64,000 nucleotides of DNA from Flammula alnicola (Eukaryota; Basidiomycota; Agaricomycetes; Agaricales; Strophariaceae), in NCBI GenBank assembly GCA_015499995.1, contig JADNRV010000054.1, positions 62,001 through 126,000 of the forward strand, written 5' to 3'. Positions 13,601 to 26,224 of this stretch are shown piece by piece. The notes under the pieces were generated by a model. It worked only from the letters and a program-made list of their open reading frames with translations. It was not told where the DNA came from and searched no databases. Made by a program: the position numbers and the translations under genes. Numbering within the stretch: position 1 is the first letter of the stretch; every line of letters starts with the position of its first letter.

Positions 13601-14350
13601 GGGCATTGGACGTCGATGGCTTTTTTATGCACAGTCTCGAGATCTTGCTTGCCTGTACCGTCGTTTTTCCTGGTGCGGGTAACGTGGCTTATACTCTCCT
13701 TGAGTACCGTCTCGGAAAACGCGATATCTTCTCTGCTGTCTTCGAGAACTTTTCGTATATCCCTTTCTTGTGCGTATCCTCGGTAATAACTCGCCTTGCA
13801 TCCAAAAATAACTAATTATTAAATTAACCTTTCGTAGCTGGTTTTTCTTCTCCGGCCTCAGCATCCATCTATCTACCGCCCTTCTTGCTCACATGTTTTC
13901 ATACAATATCACTTGGGGTGCAACGAAGAAAGTAAGCCCTCGTTCGCACATATCGTTATCATTGCGACGGCATGCTTATTCATGGTTATTACAGGAAGTA
14001 GAAAAGTCCAATTTCTGGATCGAAGGCCCCCGAATCCTCAAACGCTACTGGGTGGTCTTCACGCTTTCTTTCCTTTCAATTGCCGCTGTCGTGGTTCTGT
14101 CAACATCAGTAGTACCTGCCGGCTGGCGGATTCCAGGAACATCTTGGGCTCTCTACCTGCCTCTCGCGTATGTCACGGCTGCTTTGCAACAAACAAAACT
14201 TATCTAAATTTATTTTCACAGCATTGTCGCCGGTGGTCACATATTGTTCCCAGTAAGTCTTAGTGGTGTGTTTTTACATCCAAATTTTCTAACTATTCGC
14301 TTCATTTTTAGATCGTTCTGAACCCTTGGTTGATGATATTCTCTTACTGA
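10686..14350 (+). CDS. Membrane family-2 glycosyltransferase (fungal GT2 type)
   Basis: Multi-exon gene starting MDYDSFDAVLHWIF (ATG at 10686) and ending NPWLMIFSY before TGA at 14348-14350. It is a processive-type GT2 enzyme. Two N-terminal hydrophobic segments follow a Pro/Ala/Lys-rich linker. The catalytic domain has HITVEMPVYKESLEDTI, the first Asp motif ILIHDDG, KASNMNYGL, a second Asp motif LIVDSDTVVPE, GHNAFLRW, SEDFDMALRLQ (general-base ED) and ELNRWQKYAYG in the QxxRW position. Several membrane segments follow (AAAAFLSLLNYLVLGW, and the stretch from VVFTLSFLSIAAVVVLS on). The product is unknown. The same overall family includes GT2 proteins reported to be needed for hyphal growth on solid surfaces in plant-pathogenic ascomycetes; placing this gene there is an inference from motifs. 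About a dozen short introns are needed, and the reading stays open throughout. Confidence 0.85.
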
Positions 14351-15315
14351 GATTATTGGGTTCAACGTTCTCCCTTACCATCGCCAGCGCCACTCGCTTT
14401 TCAAGTGAATATCCACTCTCATTTTTTCACACTCTTTGTTGATATCAAATTGGACACTGTCTCTACCGAACAATTATCTTTCTTTTTATATAGTACGCGA
14501 TGGGGCAAAACATGTCCTCGGGGCCTTCTTGTGCTAAATATGTCATACGTTTACGATACTATTCAGTAGCTTACGCCTAGACTTTGTAGGTTATCTATAA
14601 TCTCACTACATTCTTCTGTACACTGTATGTATCTTCACATTGGGCGATAATGGGTATTTTATGGGATTTCAGGACTTTCGCTCGTATCTCCCATGCGCTT
14701 TGTCTTGCTGCGATGCCTTAGTCATTCATGCAGTCAACCATTCCAGAGTTGGGATACAACGGCTTCCTTCGGCTGTACCTGTGATAGACACATTATCTGA
14801 TGCAAGAATTCGATGTCAGAAAGGCATAGACATGGGGGGCATGACACGACTTCGCCTGTGAATGATATGGATACGGGTAACGGCACGGACATCGGTTGAA
14901 GGTCGTGTGAAGCGTTCTTGTCGGAAAGAATGTCAGAGATTGACAAATGATAGACACGGCTCACCACTACTTCCGACAGATTCACCGACATAGCTGTAGC
15001 ATCACGGTTGGAGGCTTCACCTCCTTGAAGGCTTTGACAATCCCTCCAGAGGTATTTTATCATCCAACAATCTTAATTTTAATCAATAACTGTCGATGAA
15101 TCCGGAATCCTGAAGATTGCATCTTGAGAGACACGCTTTTCTTTCTTGCTTGAGAAAAAAAATAAGAATCTGATTTAAATCAAGCAGAGCTGCAAATATC
15201 GATATATATTCCATGAAAGAAACCCATAAATCCAAAAGCAACAGAAAAGTACATAGTGAATATAAAAAAAAGTCCTTTTGTGAATTGTCCTGTCCGAGCC
15301 ACTACTTCCTGTTCT
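14351..15315. other. Intergenic between convergent genes; no supported gene
   Basis: Converging 3' ends of the GT2 gene (plus strand) and the copper radical oxidase gene (minus strand). Sequence just downstream of 14350 is AT-rich, as expected for a 3' untranslated region. No domain-bearing frame was found. Confidence 0.5.
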
Positions 15316-18300
15316 TCAAACGCCGGGCACGGTAAATCCAGGCAAATTCGGCCAGTTACCCAGTTGGGATGGATCACCTCCAATGCGAACCCATTGGGAG
15401 TGAGACGGGGTTGGCCCATCTAGGATGAACAGCTGGTGCCATCCTGGAGGTGAGACACCCGCATTCGGCGGCGCGGTGATAGTGCAAGTAGTTCCCCCGC
15501 ACGTGAAAGCGGGGAAGATTGTCCTGGCGCCCATCGTATTTCCATGGGTGCTCGATGTAGCTAAGCCAAATATTGTCAGACAGAAATGGAATGTGCTTAA
15601 CGCTGTCGTCTTACCAGCAACGAGGGAGACGCGCAACGTTCCGCCCTGGAAAAGCTTGACGTTGGTAATTTGAACCTGTTGACTGTAAGTCCAGTCCGAG
15701 GCAGACAAGGTGAACGTTGGTTGTTTGAAGCCTTGGTTGAGGTAAGGGGGAATATAGACCTAATAAAGGACATCGTAAGACGAGAAATAGCCATGAAAGC
15801 TGCAGATACGCACCTCAATACGGAATTCCTCAGGGTATTTAACTGTACCATCGGGATTGTCGGTCTGAGGGTCGGAACCGGATATAAGGACACGTCCGTC
15901 AGGCATCAAGACAGCCTCAGAGTGATACATGCGAGCGACGATGGTATTGTTCAAGATCGAGAAGCGCGATCCGACGGCTTGGGTTGGGTCATAGAGGAGG
16001 GCATTCAAATTGGGGTCAGTCGCCAAACCGAATCCGGCGACTCCTTGAAGAGCTCCGTTCAGGATCATGAAAGTACCGTCAGGCAGAGAGACGATGTTAG
16101 GCATGACACGTTTCGAAGGCTACGTCAAAACTTAGTCTTGCGAAGACATGAAATTTGGAAAGCTCCTACCATGCGTTCGAGAGTCCAAGTCGCGTTCGGT
16201 GCTTCGGGAGCAATGGTAACGCAGTTATCGACGGCAAAGCCTCCACCATTAGTTGAACCACCACAAATTAGAACACGAAGTGGGTCAGTATAAGGAGCAA
16301 ATTGAGGAAGAGGTACAGCAGAGCCTAAAAGATTTGCTTAGTCACCGAAGGAGAACAGACTTCAACGTGGTGACTTACCTTCCAAAGGATAGGTACGACC
16401 CGCAAGGACTGTTGTAGTGCGTCAGACGATATTTCGACCACTACATAAGAATAAGGAACACCCACAATTATTGACGGAACCAGGGATGTTGGGTAATTGT
16501 AGAACGGTATTGAATGTGACGGGTTCCAAGATCCTCGCCTCGTTGAAATAGCCTGTCGAACAGATGAATATATTGTAGGCCGCAAGATAAATGCGAGAAG
16601 CATACCGATGAAGAGATTCTTGCTCGGAAGGACGATGACAAAAGGATACAAGTTGTTGGGATCTGTCCGAGCAAGCCAATCCAAGGGTACGATTGTGCTA
16701 CCTCCTGTGGGGGTCGGAAGAATCTCCAAGTTGGGTTGAGGTGCCGCGTTACTGCCAGTTTCCCCTCCGATGACGAGAATTGAACCGTTCGAGAGAACTG
16801 CGGCCGAAGGGTACCAGCGTCCAACCTATCCAATCAAAATAAGTAACTGCATAAGACCCTAACGTCAAACCGATTTTACCTGAAGACTGAGTTCCTCGAA
16901 GTTCTCTTCCCAGTCGTTGGTGGAGTTGGTACCAAGAACACCATTCGGAGTGTAGAGACGAACTCCAAAGGTTGATTGCAAAGACCAACCTCCGACGTTG
17001 ATTATACGACCAGCCTTATCGGGCATGATCACACTTCCAGAGCAAAAGACATCCGTCTTAATGTGCATTTCACGCCAGGCGAGAGAGAACTCCGACACCA
17101 AACTGGGATCCAACTCGTACGCGCCAGTACTGTTAGGGAATCTGGTAACATCATAGCAAAGTCCGTCAGCTCCTGAAATACCGCTATCCACTATTTCTCC
17201 GACATACCCTGTGCCTCCCTTCTCCAGGAAAGTAATCTTGTTGTTGATGCCAACAGTGGCAATCAAAGGAACAACAACACTAAAAAAGAATAACCAAAGT
17301 CAGAAACGGTCTCGATTTCGAAGGGAAATGACGTACCCAGGCACTGCAGGTTGATTAAGAAACGGAGTGAAACTGTCAATGTCTCTTCTTATACGATTAG
17401 CCCTGCCACTTACCGAAGAACTGGAAGCAAAAGAAGTTAATAATTGAAGAAAATTTTGGCGACCATTCAACTCACTTCATATTGTCCAATATTAGTTGGA
17501 GTTTTCCAGTCATTCATGGTTCCGTTCCAGAAATATGTACTCAGGCGATCGCCGTCGCCACATAAGTGGATAGGGTCACCAGGGCAGGGAGTAGTGCACT
17601 CGGATGCGGCACCGAAGACACCATTCTGAGCTGCCACATCGGTAATGTCTCCACAGTCTGATCCGTTCGTTGAGCACCATGTATACATTTCAACAATTTC
17701 GAAGAGGACTTACAGCATTCTTGTCCAAACTGATGACGAAGGTGATCAGGGTCTATTCGACAATAGGACTACTCAGATAACTGACCTCGACACCTGCAGC
17801 GGGATAGCCAAAGGCTGCACATTGGTTCATACAAGCAAGAGCGGAATTGTTGCCGATCCAGATAATTTGGTTGGGGAAAATTCGGGTAGTCGTATTCTCT
17901 CTAAATATGGTAGTGGTTAGCTCAATTCCCATACGAATTTCGGTGGCTAATTACCTCAAGCATCCAGCGTACGTCCAGCTACCTGGGAGGCCCGTCGTCA
18001 TAGCGGTTGGGACTGGAAGAGCAGTAATAGTCTTTGTAGATGCATAGACTGATAGGCGATTAGGACCTCCACAAGCCTCCCTATAATCAAAATCAAAATC
18101 AAAATCGGGGGTCTAAAAAAGCATATACAACGAACGTCGCATTTCCAGCACAACCCATGTTGCAGGTAGTCGGATCCGAAGCAATTACAGCGCCATCGAC
18201 GAGAGTGTCACCACAGTCTAAATCGTGCCAACGTTAATATGTAACGAAGACGCAGCGACAAAAGTAAACATACAGCATTCATCTAGAGAAGGTCCATGAA

Positions 18301-19981
18301 ATTAGTGTTCCGTACCAAGGTAATGACAGCATTCGACATACCAGAGAATTCCATTCCGGCAATGGTAAAGTTCTGCGCCACGCACTGTGCAACACAAGAC
18401 TCGACAGTGTTTGTAGTGCTTCCGGGAAGTCCCAAGTCGAAGATACGTCCATGGGCATTATCACTAGAGAAGCGTGTCGATTAAACAACCGTCTCTTCCA
18501 GAAATCGCTGCCACAGAAAAAAGCACTTACACCCAGCATGCGTTGTATGCCCAACCCGTAGGAAGTCCAGAAAGAACGGGGAAAACAGTGAGTGTCCCAC
18601 CACCACCTCCCCCGCCCCCGCCTCCACCGCCTCCTCCTCCGGTGGTGGGAAGATCAGTTCCGGTATAGTTGTACGCGTTCAACCTATTTGGACCACCGCA
18701 GAACTCTGTGCTATTTCCAGCGCACACCATGTTGCAATCGCCTGCCGCAGCAGGAGCGCCTCCATTACCAATTGCCGACGCACAATCTACATTGCGGAGG
18801 TTGGATGAGTAAAAGTCGGACGAGATTATGTACACATTACTTACAGCATTCACTATATCACGAAGGAACGAAGCAAAACGAGGGTCAGTCATTATACTTT
18901 CTCGGGCTTAATGATCAAGGTCGTCAAGAAAACGGACGTACTCTGCGAATTCAGTGCCAGCGATGCCGAACCCGGCGTTGAAGCATGCAGTCGTGCAGGT
19001 CTCGATGGACACTAGGCCAGTAACAGTGGTGGGGTTGAGGATGGCGCGTCCTTGGCCGTTAACGTTATCGCTGGTGATATGAACGTGAACCAGGAGCGAG
19101 AACGAAAGGGATCAGAATCAAGAGGCAAAAAGTTAATTAAAGTTCGCGAAGCTTGACAAAATCACACGCACGTATAGCATCCGAGGGAAACCCATTTTCC
19201 AACGCTCGGCACGATGCTGGGAGGGGGGGCGGGGTTTTACCGCTCGAGAACAAGTTCAGTCGGTTGGGGCCACCACATGGTTCATTGGCGTTCCCAGCAC
19301 AGGCCATGTTGCAATCCGTCGAGGTGGCATTTGTCGCACCCAGCAGTATCGCATTGCCACAGTCTATTAATTGACAAAAGTGGAGTCGCGTTCAGTGGAG
19401 GGAACAAAAAATGCCCAGGAGGTTGAGCGGAGTTTGATCTGCGGTCAGGAAGCGAAGAAGCACTCACAGCATTCGTCCTACAGAATCAGAAGGTAGGGGG
19501 AGTAAGTGCGTTAGTCGCAAATTTTTTTGGCACTCCTCGGTTCGAGTGTCGCTCACCGCGAATTCCGCTCCGGCAAAGTCCCAGTTGCCTGCAGCGCAAA
19601 AGTTGATGCACGACTCGATGGTCATGGTGCTGTTGCCCGCGGACGTCGCTCCTTGTAAAGCACGCCCGCCATTGCCTTCACTGTGGGGGTGGGTGAAAAA
19701 GTGATGCAAAAGGAAGGTAAAATGTGCTGAGCCCTCGACGCGTCGATAACGCCATCATATGAACTTACGTGATACAACCTTTGGATACCCATGTTCCGGG
19801 AAGAGTGGTGGGCACGGAGACGCGCCGTTCGAGAGTATGAATGTGTTCAGATGCATGAGACGCCTATGGAGCATAAGTTCGTTAGCACGTCGTGACGGAG
19901 GTGGAGAGAGATGAATCTCGGTGTACTGACAGGAATTGCCGCTAGGGCTAGGGCCAGAGAGAGGGTACCGAGGATACCCAT
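15316..19981 (-). CDS. Copper radical oxidase (glyoxal oxidase type) with four WSC domains
   Basis: Secreted or surface-anchored oxidase that would convert aldehydes or alcohols and O2 to acids or aldehydes and H2O2, feeding peroxidases. It starts [17 protein letters not shown] (signal peptide, ATG at 19981). Four WSC modules follow, each with the Cys pattern ending in forms such as CGGPNRLN: about 19.8-19.3, 19.2-18.66, 18.5-18.1 and 17.95-17.5 kb. A Gly-rich linker sits between the second and third. The catalytic part shows DVFCSGS (the Cys of the Tyr-Cys cofactor), GRWYPSAAV (its Tyr), [10 protein letters not shown] (axial Tyr and His) and [15 protein letters not shown] (His ligand), so every expected copper ligand is visible. 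It ends PGFTVPGV at 15316. Phanerochaete CRO proteins with repeated WSC domains have the same architecture. At least a dozen introns are needed, so exon limits are approximate. Confidence 0.9.
18595..18645 (-). repeat. Poly-glycine coding microsatellite between WSC domains 2 and 3
   Basis: The plus strand is a run of CCN triplets (CCACCACCTCCCCCGCCC and onward). On the coding strand it reads as about fifteen consecutive Gly codons with mixed third bases (GGT, GGC, GGA, GGG). It forms a flexible linker in the copper radical oxidase and should be length-variable between strains. Confidence 0.85.
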
Positions 19982-22322
19982 TCTTGAGAGGCTGGGGAAC
20001 GATGTTTTCCCCCTCAAGACTTTTATACCAGGGAAGAGAACAGGTCGCTCCGGGATCTGGACCCAGGAGTTAGTGCCTGAATAGGTCTTCTATTTACTTT
20101 CACGGGTTGGGGGTGGGGTGCTGGATCGTCCGTAATACCACACGCTCTCGTAAAAGAAACTTGGGCAACTATTTTTGCCAAGAACTCGTCAACAGTGCAG
20201 GGTCTTCTGGCCAATTACGTCTCTCCGGAACCCAGAGATAGAATCGGCGCGGACGAGCTTACCTGCGGCAGCCACGGTACATGAGCAATAGCCAGCGACA
20301 AAACCACAAATGGGGCTTCAATGAAGAGCTTACATGTCCTGCCTTGTCTCCGTTCTTCCGGAAGAACCGAGCGAAGCTGGACGGTGAGATCGCGTGGTTT
20401 TGTGAATATGAACGAATATATGCGCTGTCAATGCCCGTCTGTTGTTCTCAGAGCATGCTCCCGAATGAAAAAAGCCATCTTTACCTGTCTGGTGGCTGCA
20501 TCAAAAGTGTCGCAAATAGCCCGTCCACCTACGTCTCTCCCCTGAATATCGCACCCAAATGGACGTTGGATTGTGCGTTGGATGGGCACCAATCATTGAT
20601 ATATATCCGTTGGCTGATCCAAAACGATGCGATAGATTCTTCGGCATCGACTTGCAGAAGGGTCTTTACGAAGCTTCTACGGGGGAACGTGTTAATAGTC
20701 CAGATTTAGCAGCGACTCGAAGACCTCTGAGCTGTCTTCGGACGTATTCCTGGCCACTTGTCTGTAGGAACCGAACGCGCAGATCCACGGATAAGGTCTA
20801 GATTGGTATGTTTTTCGCGCTGCTTATCGCCCCTCCCAAAATTAAAATAGACGACTTGAACAAGCGCGCCACTGACACGAACCTGAAGGTGCTGTATATG
20901 CCCAAACCTGCCCAAACTGACCGACGTTTTCTGACATCGGCAAGCGTTGATATCAACTGAAACCCCTTCGCGTCTCAAGGGGCGCAAGGGCTGTCCCGCA
21001 GGCCAGTCTCCCAGGATTGTAAGAAAGCGTCCAGGAAGGCGTTTCGCGATTTGCTAGGTACCGACGATCAAGAATAAAAAATCCTAGGATTCGAATAAGA
21101 TTGAACATTCTTCCTGACCGTGTGATCTCCATGTGATTACCATCAATAACGGTGAGGGCTGTCAACTTTCAAGATAGAACGGAAAAAGATGCTGATAACA
21201 TCTCTTCACTGACGGACGGCGCATGTCAGGCTTACAAGCAGGGCCAGAAATATTCCCATCTATCATACGATGATCGGTTGTGTGGGTGCAAGCGGCGCTA
21301 CAGAGGCGGGGAGTTAATTTAGGGAACAACATCCCATTCATAGACAAAATAGCATACCCTTCGTTTGAAGCGACGTACCAGGTCATGATGCCGACGTGTC
21401 CTTGAGCAAGAGGGACGAATGCGCTGAATGATAATCGATAATCGATAACCTTGGACCTCTTCTCCGCAGCAAGCAGCTAACTCCCGAAAAAGAAGGTAGT
21501 CGTACACGAAACTCGACTGTCGAAGTCGTACTGGCTCGCGCGTCCCTGCTTGCTTGCTAAGTTTTTTCGTTTAAACTCGGTGGCCTATGTAGAGTCCGCC
21601 TGGACCATGGGTCAATAAGAATATGTCAAAGAGGGTTATTTGAAGTCTGACGTGTTATCAGATTGAGAGCGAGAGCAGCGTGCTCGCTCGTCCTTTTTTG
21701 GGACCAGGTTTTCTAGTAGAAAGTCGAAAACTATGCATTGCCGTCAGCTGCGCAATTGTCCGAGTTTGTCGCCACATAGAAAGGTACGGTAAGGGCATCC
21801 AGAATGCATACTGTATACGTTCGTGAGATGGTTGCATGGTCAGGCGCCAAAAGAACGTACTTACGTCCTATTCGGAGGCCCACGGGGAGATAAGGAAGGG
21901 GGAAGACGGCAGTGGATGAGTCGGAGAAGATATTTGGTTGCCAGCCTGGCTGATTAGTCAGCAGGCAAGAAGATTCAGAAACTCTAATTTTGCAGTGGTT
22001 TGCTGGCCGTCCTTTACTTGTAATTTGGGACACAGCGAATAGCTGAGGTTGGAATAAGCCAAATAATATTTTCTGTAGAGAAACAGGAGGAGAGAGCGAG
22101 GCAACTGCGGCAGACCAAACAAAGCGGGGTTTGGAGGCTGTCGGGGTCCAAATCGACCGCATCGCGCTCTCACAAATTTCTCCTCCGCAACAATCCACTG
22201 AACGGTAAGCCAACTTTAAAGTCCTGATCAGAAACTCTAATACTAATTGCTGATCTCTAAATTTCCCTGACTGTCCTTCTCATCGTCGAACACAATGGCC
22301 CCCTCGTCGACCAGACGCCACC
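19982..22322. other. Divergent promoter region; no supported gene
   Basis: Lies upstream of both the copper radical oxidase (minus strand) and the Gti1/Pac2 gene (plus strand). A 142-codon plus-strand frame at 20281-20709 and a 160-codon minus-strand frame at 21731-22213 have no recognisable domain and overlap other frames. A long regulatory region would not be unusual for a WOPR-family gene. Confidence 0.45.
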
Positions 22323-23946
22323 ATGTCTGCGGGCCAACAGGCGTCCATCCAGCAGTCCTCCTCATCCACCTGGACGGAGCCCCCCTGGTCGGGCTGGATA
22401 GAGACCACCGGCGACGCCCTTCTCATTCTCGAGGCTGCTCGAAGGGGCCTCATACCCCGCGTAACCCGCCGTCTCGTCGACGCCGAGCGTAGGATGATCA
22501 CCTCGGGCTCTGTATTCGTATTCGACGAGGACGAAAGCGGCATAAAGCGCTGGACAGACGGATTCTTCTGGAGCCCTAGTCGCATTCTCGGCAACTTCTT
22601 GCTCTATCGCGAGACAGACAAGCGCGGAGCGGGTCACAGGAGCGCCAGAGCAGACCAAGAAGCCAATGAGCCTGCCAACTTCCCCGCTGATGGACCCCGG
22701 GACGAGGGGCAGTCTCTCAGTCGCCCCAAGTCCGACAATACAGGCATGAGTGTCGATAAGCAGAGGGAAAGGACGTTGATGGGCAGTTTAACCAACAGCT
22801 ACAAGTTCAAGCCTGATGGCTTGATGAAGAAGGTCAGTCATGAGCGAACCCTAGCCTGCATTCTACACCCCTGACGGTCCATACATCCTCGTGTCGATCA
22901 GACTTTTTCAGTAACTATCGGCGGCGTCGCCCAACACTTGATTTCATATTACAAGATTGAAGATGTTGAGAATGGACGCCTTCGCTCGCCCTCTTCTCTG
23001 CCCGAGCTGGCTGCGCTCGACATAAGCCCTGAATACCTGGATAAGACGCACTTCAGGAACCCGCCCAAGGTCGAGATTGGGGTCGATGGAGTCCCGCGAT
23101 ACCGCGGAGAAGCAGACGACATTGAGAGCTCCCCTTCGATTCTCACCACGCCCTTATCTTCAGACATGCCCCTTCTCACCGAAGGTCGTGCCACCGAAAC
23201 TTCGTCAAGCAAGCGTGGAAAACGATACGATCCATACGGCTCGCCTCCAGCCGCGAAGCGATCGAGGAGGAACACCAAGTCGTCCCAGCCAGATGGCAGT
23301 ACTACTCCCACCGCAGAGCCGGTCTCTCCCCAAGGCAGCGCGAGTTCTGCGACCCCACAGCCAGTCGCAGCACCACCCCCGACCGCCCCTGCGTACCCGG
23401 AGCCCAACGTGCCCCTCAACATGGCCTCCGCACCACCCCCGCCGCTTCCAGGCCCGTATCCGCCTTACGGCATGCACCCGTTCTACTCCATGCCAGGCTA
23501 CCCTCCACCGCCCGGCCACATGTACGCAGGCCCCCACATCGGCCTCCACCCCAGCTCGGCGTCGCCTACCCACCTGGAACCGCCGGCCCATCGCAAATCC
23601 CACCCCAAGGCGGCGGGCGAGCGGCGGGGGGCCACCACCGCAGTACGGCTACCCCGCCGCGGCCTACGCGGCCCAACCACCACCCACGTCCGCACCGCAG
23701 GTGCATGGCAGTGATCCATCGCAACAAACAGGGCATGGCCCTCCACCGCAGCCGTACTACCAGTACTATGCGCCGCCCCCGCCCGGGCTGCAGTACTCGT
23801 ACCAGTGGCCGGTGTATTCGGGCTTTCCGCCCCAGCCCCAGCCAGTGCAGCATCCCCCGCCGCCTCCGCCGCCGCACGCTGCTCTTGTGCATCCGAAACC
23901 AGGGGGCGAGGGTGAGGGCTCCGGAGAGGGAGATGCAAGAGATTGA
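22323..23946 (+). CDS. Gti1/Pac2 (WOPR) family transcription factor, tail frame broken
   Basis: WOPR DNA-binding regulator, the family of Candida Wor1, Histoplasma Ryp1 and S. pombe Gti1/Pac2, which switch cell type or development. The ATG at 22323 sits in the context CCACC. WOPR box A is clear: SGWIETTGDALLILEAARRG, then LVDAERRMITSGSVFVFDED, RWTDGFFWSPSRILGNF. Box B, FKPDGLMKK, is cut by an intron (GTCAGT near 22832 to an acceptor near 22901) and resumes TFSVTIGGVAQHLISYYK. The rest is Pro/Ala/Tyr-rich. In the frame of the second exon it stops at 23714, but from about 23630 the biased composition (PPPQYGYPAAAYAAQ, QPYYQYYAPPPP) continues in another frame to TGA at 23946. Either a small intron or a one-base error or mutation in the G-rich run near 23624-23631 is needed. 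The DNA-binding part is intact in either case. Confidence 0.88.
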
Positions 23947-26224
23947 GGTGGCGGAGATGGATTGTTATTGTCGTTGCATCTTTTCCTAAGGTGCAAGTAT
24001 GCTCATTATGCTTTCTCTTCCACTTCCTTAGCTTCGTTGCTGTCCTGTTTGTAGTTTTCTTTTTTTCATTTGTATTGCCCCTCTCTGTGTCTGTTGTTAG
24101 TTTGCTTCGCTCCAGTTCCACCTATGCTTTCTTTGTATACCTCACCTACTATCCAAACCCACTGTCCTTTCAAAAGTACTCATGTTATGTCATGTTCGCG
24201 CTTTTTCTCTCTCTTTGGTCTCTGGTTTTTTCTCATGTAGTATATTGATTCTGGTTATGATTCTGAACCCCTGTGCCTTTTCTTTTCATAACCTCCCTTT
24301 TCTGCTTTCCATTTCCATTGCATGGTTTCATCCCATGTTAATATCCCTTTGTTCAAGTTCAAGCTCCTTGTTTGATATTTTGAGTCCTCTTTTCCTTACA
24401 GTCTACTATCCTTGCTTTGAACACAGCTCCTATGCTTCCTTCTAGCTCATACTACTACTTTCCCTTCTCTCATTGCCTATGTGTATAAGTATTTCTTTAC
24501 CTTTCCTTTCCCCATGATGGACATATTCATGAGGATTGTCATATGTGTATTGATATTCAGATTCTGCCCTGCTCTTTGTCTTTTTCCTCCAAGTTCTATC
24601 CTTCCTTGTCATGTCATATCCCCATACCCATTCGTTCATACTTAGTAGTTAACTAGTCCTAGTTATCTGTTGTGTTCTTTTTACTTAAATTGCATTTGTT
24701 GATTTGTTGATTGTGAACTGTGCATTGGTGGCGATGTCCAGACACCGACTGGCTCGAAGTTAGATGGTCCAGGGATGCCAAACTCAAGAAGGCGTATTGG
24801 TTCTAAATGGGTTTGTCCGACTCCACTGAATCTTGGTCAGACAACCCCATGTTTGGATTGTGATCGATTGATCCGTGCTAGTACTTTCGGTCACTGTATA
24901 CCGGTAACTTACGTTCCCATTGCGCGCATTCAGGAATTCCTAATGTTAACGCGCTCATCAGAATTCTGTGTATACATACTGATTAACCCGACAAAAATAT
25001 CCAGCCTTCAATGGCCTTATGGCCTCAAGGCCCATAGCTTTGGCTCTTCAAGCTTCAGCATTGCTTTATTCAGACAATGAACCTGAACACAAAATACGGC
25101 ATGGTGATACGGTGAATTTCTTCTGATTCCGAACCTTTCACGGTACCATGTAAGTAACAAACACCATTAATTGAATTTACAGACGCCCGGTCACGACAAA
25201 TCCCAGGGACAATAGCGGCCATATGTTGAGACTCTGGTGTACATAACCTAAAATTGATGTACCCGCTGTGCAATGAGCCCCCTGGGTACCTTCCCCGCGC
25301 AAATTCCACCGTCACTATTATTCCTTGACCTGGGTTTACTAAGTCTTCCAAGGGCGACTGCAGCTGACAACCTGACAAACCTGACATAGATAATCTGCCA
25401 GACCTGCCATCGTACGTATACGTTCATGCTCCGGAGTCCACCGTCGATATCTATCTGCCTTTGTACCTCAGATTGATGTACATAACTTTATCAGTCTAAC
25501 TTTGAAAGGGCCGGATTGAGCAACCTTCCGTTAGAACAAACTCAGTGTTATTATTAACGCTGGCATTGCGCTGTCTAGACTCTGCAGCACTATGCTCTGA
25601 ACTGCCCGAGAATGCCCAGGCCGTCAACGACGGTTGGCCCGGGGCTGTCAGACTCTCTCCACCTGGGAACGCTGACAAGTTCTCCCGTGAATATGGAGAT
25701 TATTCCCCGTCACTTGGCTGGAAATCGGCGTATCACCTTATCAAAAGTCTCCCAGAGTCAAACTTAGCTTGTTATACAACGGTTGATTGATTTGAACGAC
25801 GAGGATTTGTTTGCAGTTTTTTTCCGGCATAATGCATTATGCTGCAAGCAGAATTTGAAGAGAATTCGGTCGCCATTTATCTTTCTACGTACCTTTGAAA
25901 AGACGTAGGTGTGCTGCCAATTTCTCTACATGAATTTATGCCCATAGGACCTTGCCTTGAAACGAAATGACAGAAGAAGCAAAATGTCCTCGAGTATGAT
26001 TTTTCAATGACTATGTACGTGCCTTGTAAAATGACTTCTCGTCTGAGCACTGTCAATATTAATAACACATGCAAAACGGGGGTGAACGTGAGTTCAGTTT
26101 TTGGAATGCAAAAATTTGGCTTCGTTTATTCGGCAGTCTTCGGAGCGAAGGGCCGCTTTATCAATGCATCACGCAGGTCCACTTTCAACGTTCACCACGA
26201 TTTAATGAATGTCAACAGACCAAT
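23947..26224. other. Pyrimidine-rich 3' region and intergenic; no supported gene
   Basis: 23,990-24,640 on the plus strand is strongly T/C-rich, as expected for the 3' untranslated region and terminator zone of the Gti1/Pac2 gene. From 24,700 to 26,224 there are only short overlapping frames without domains. Confidence 0.5.
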
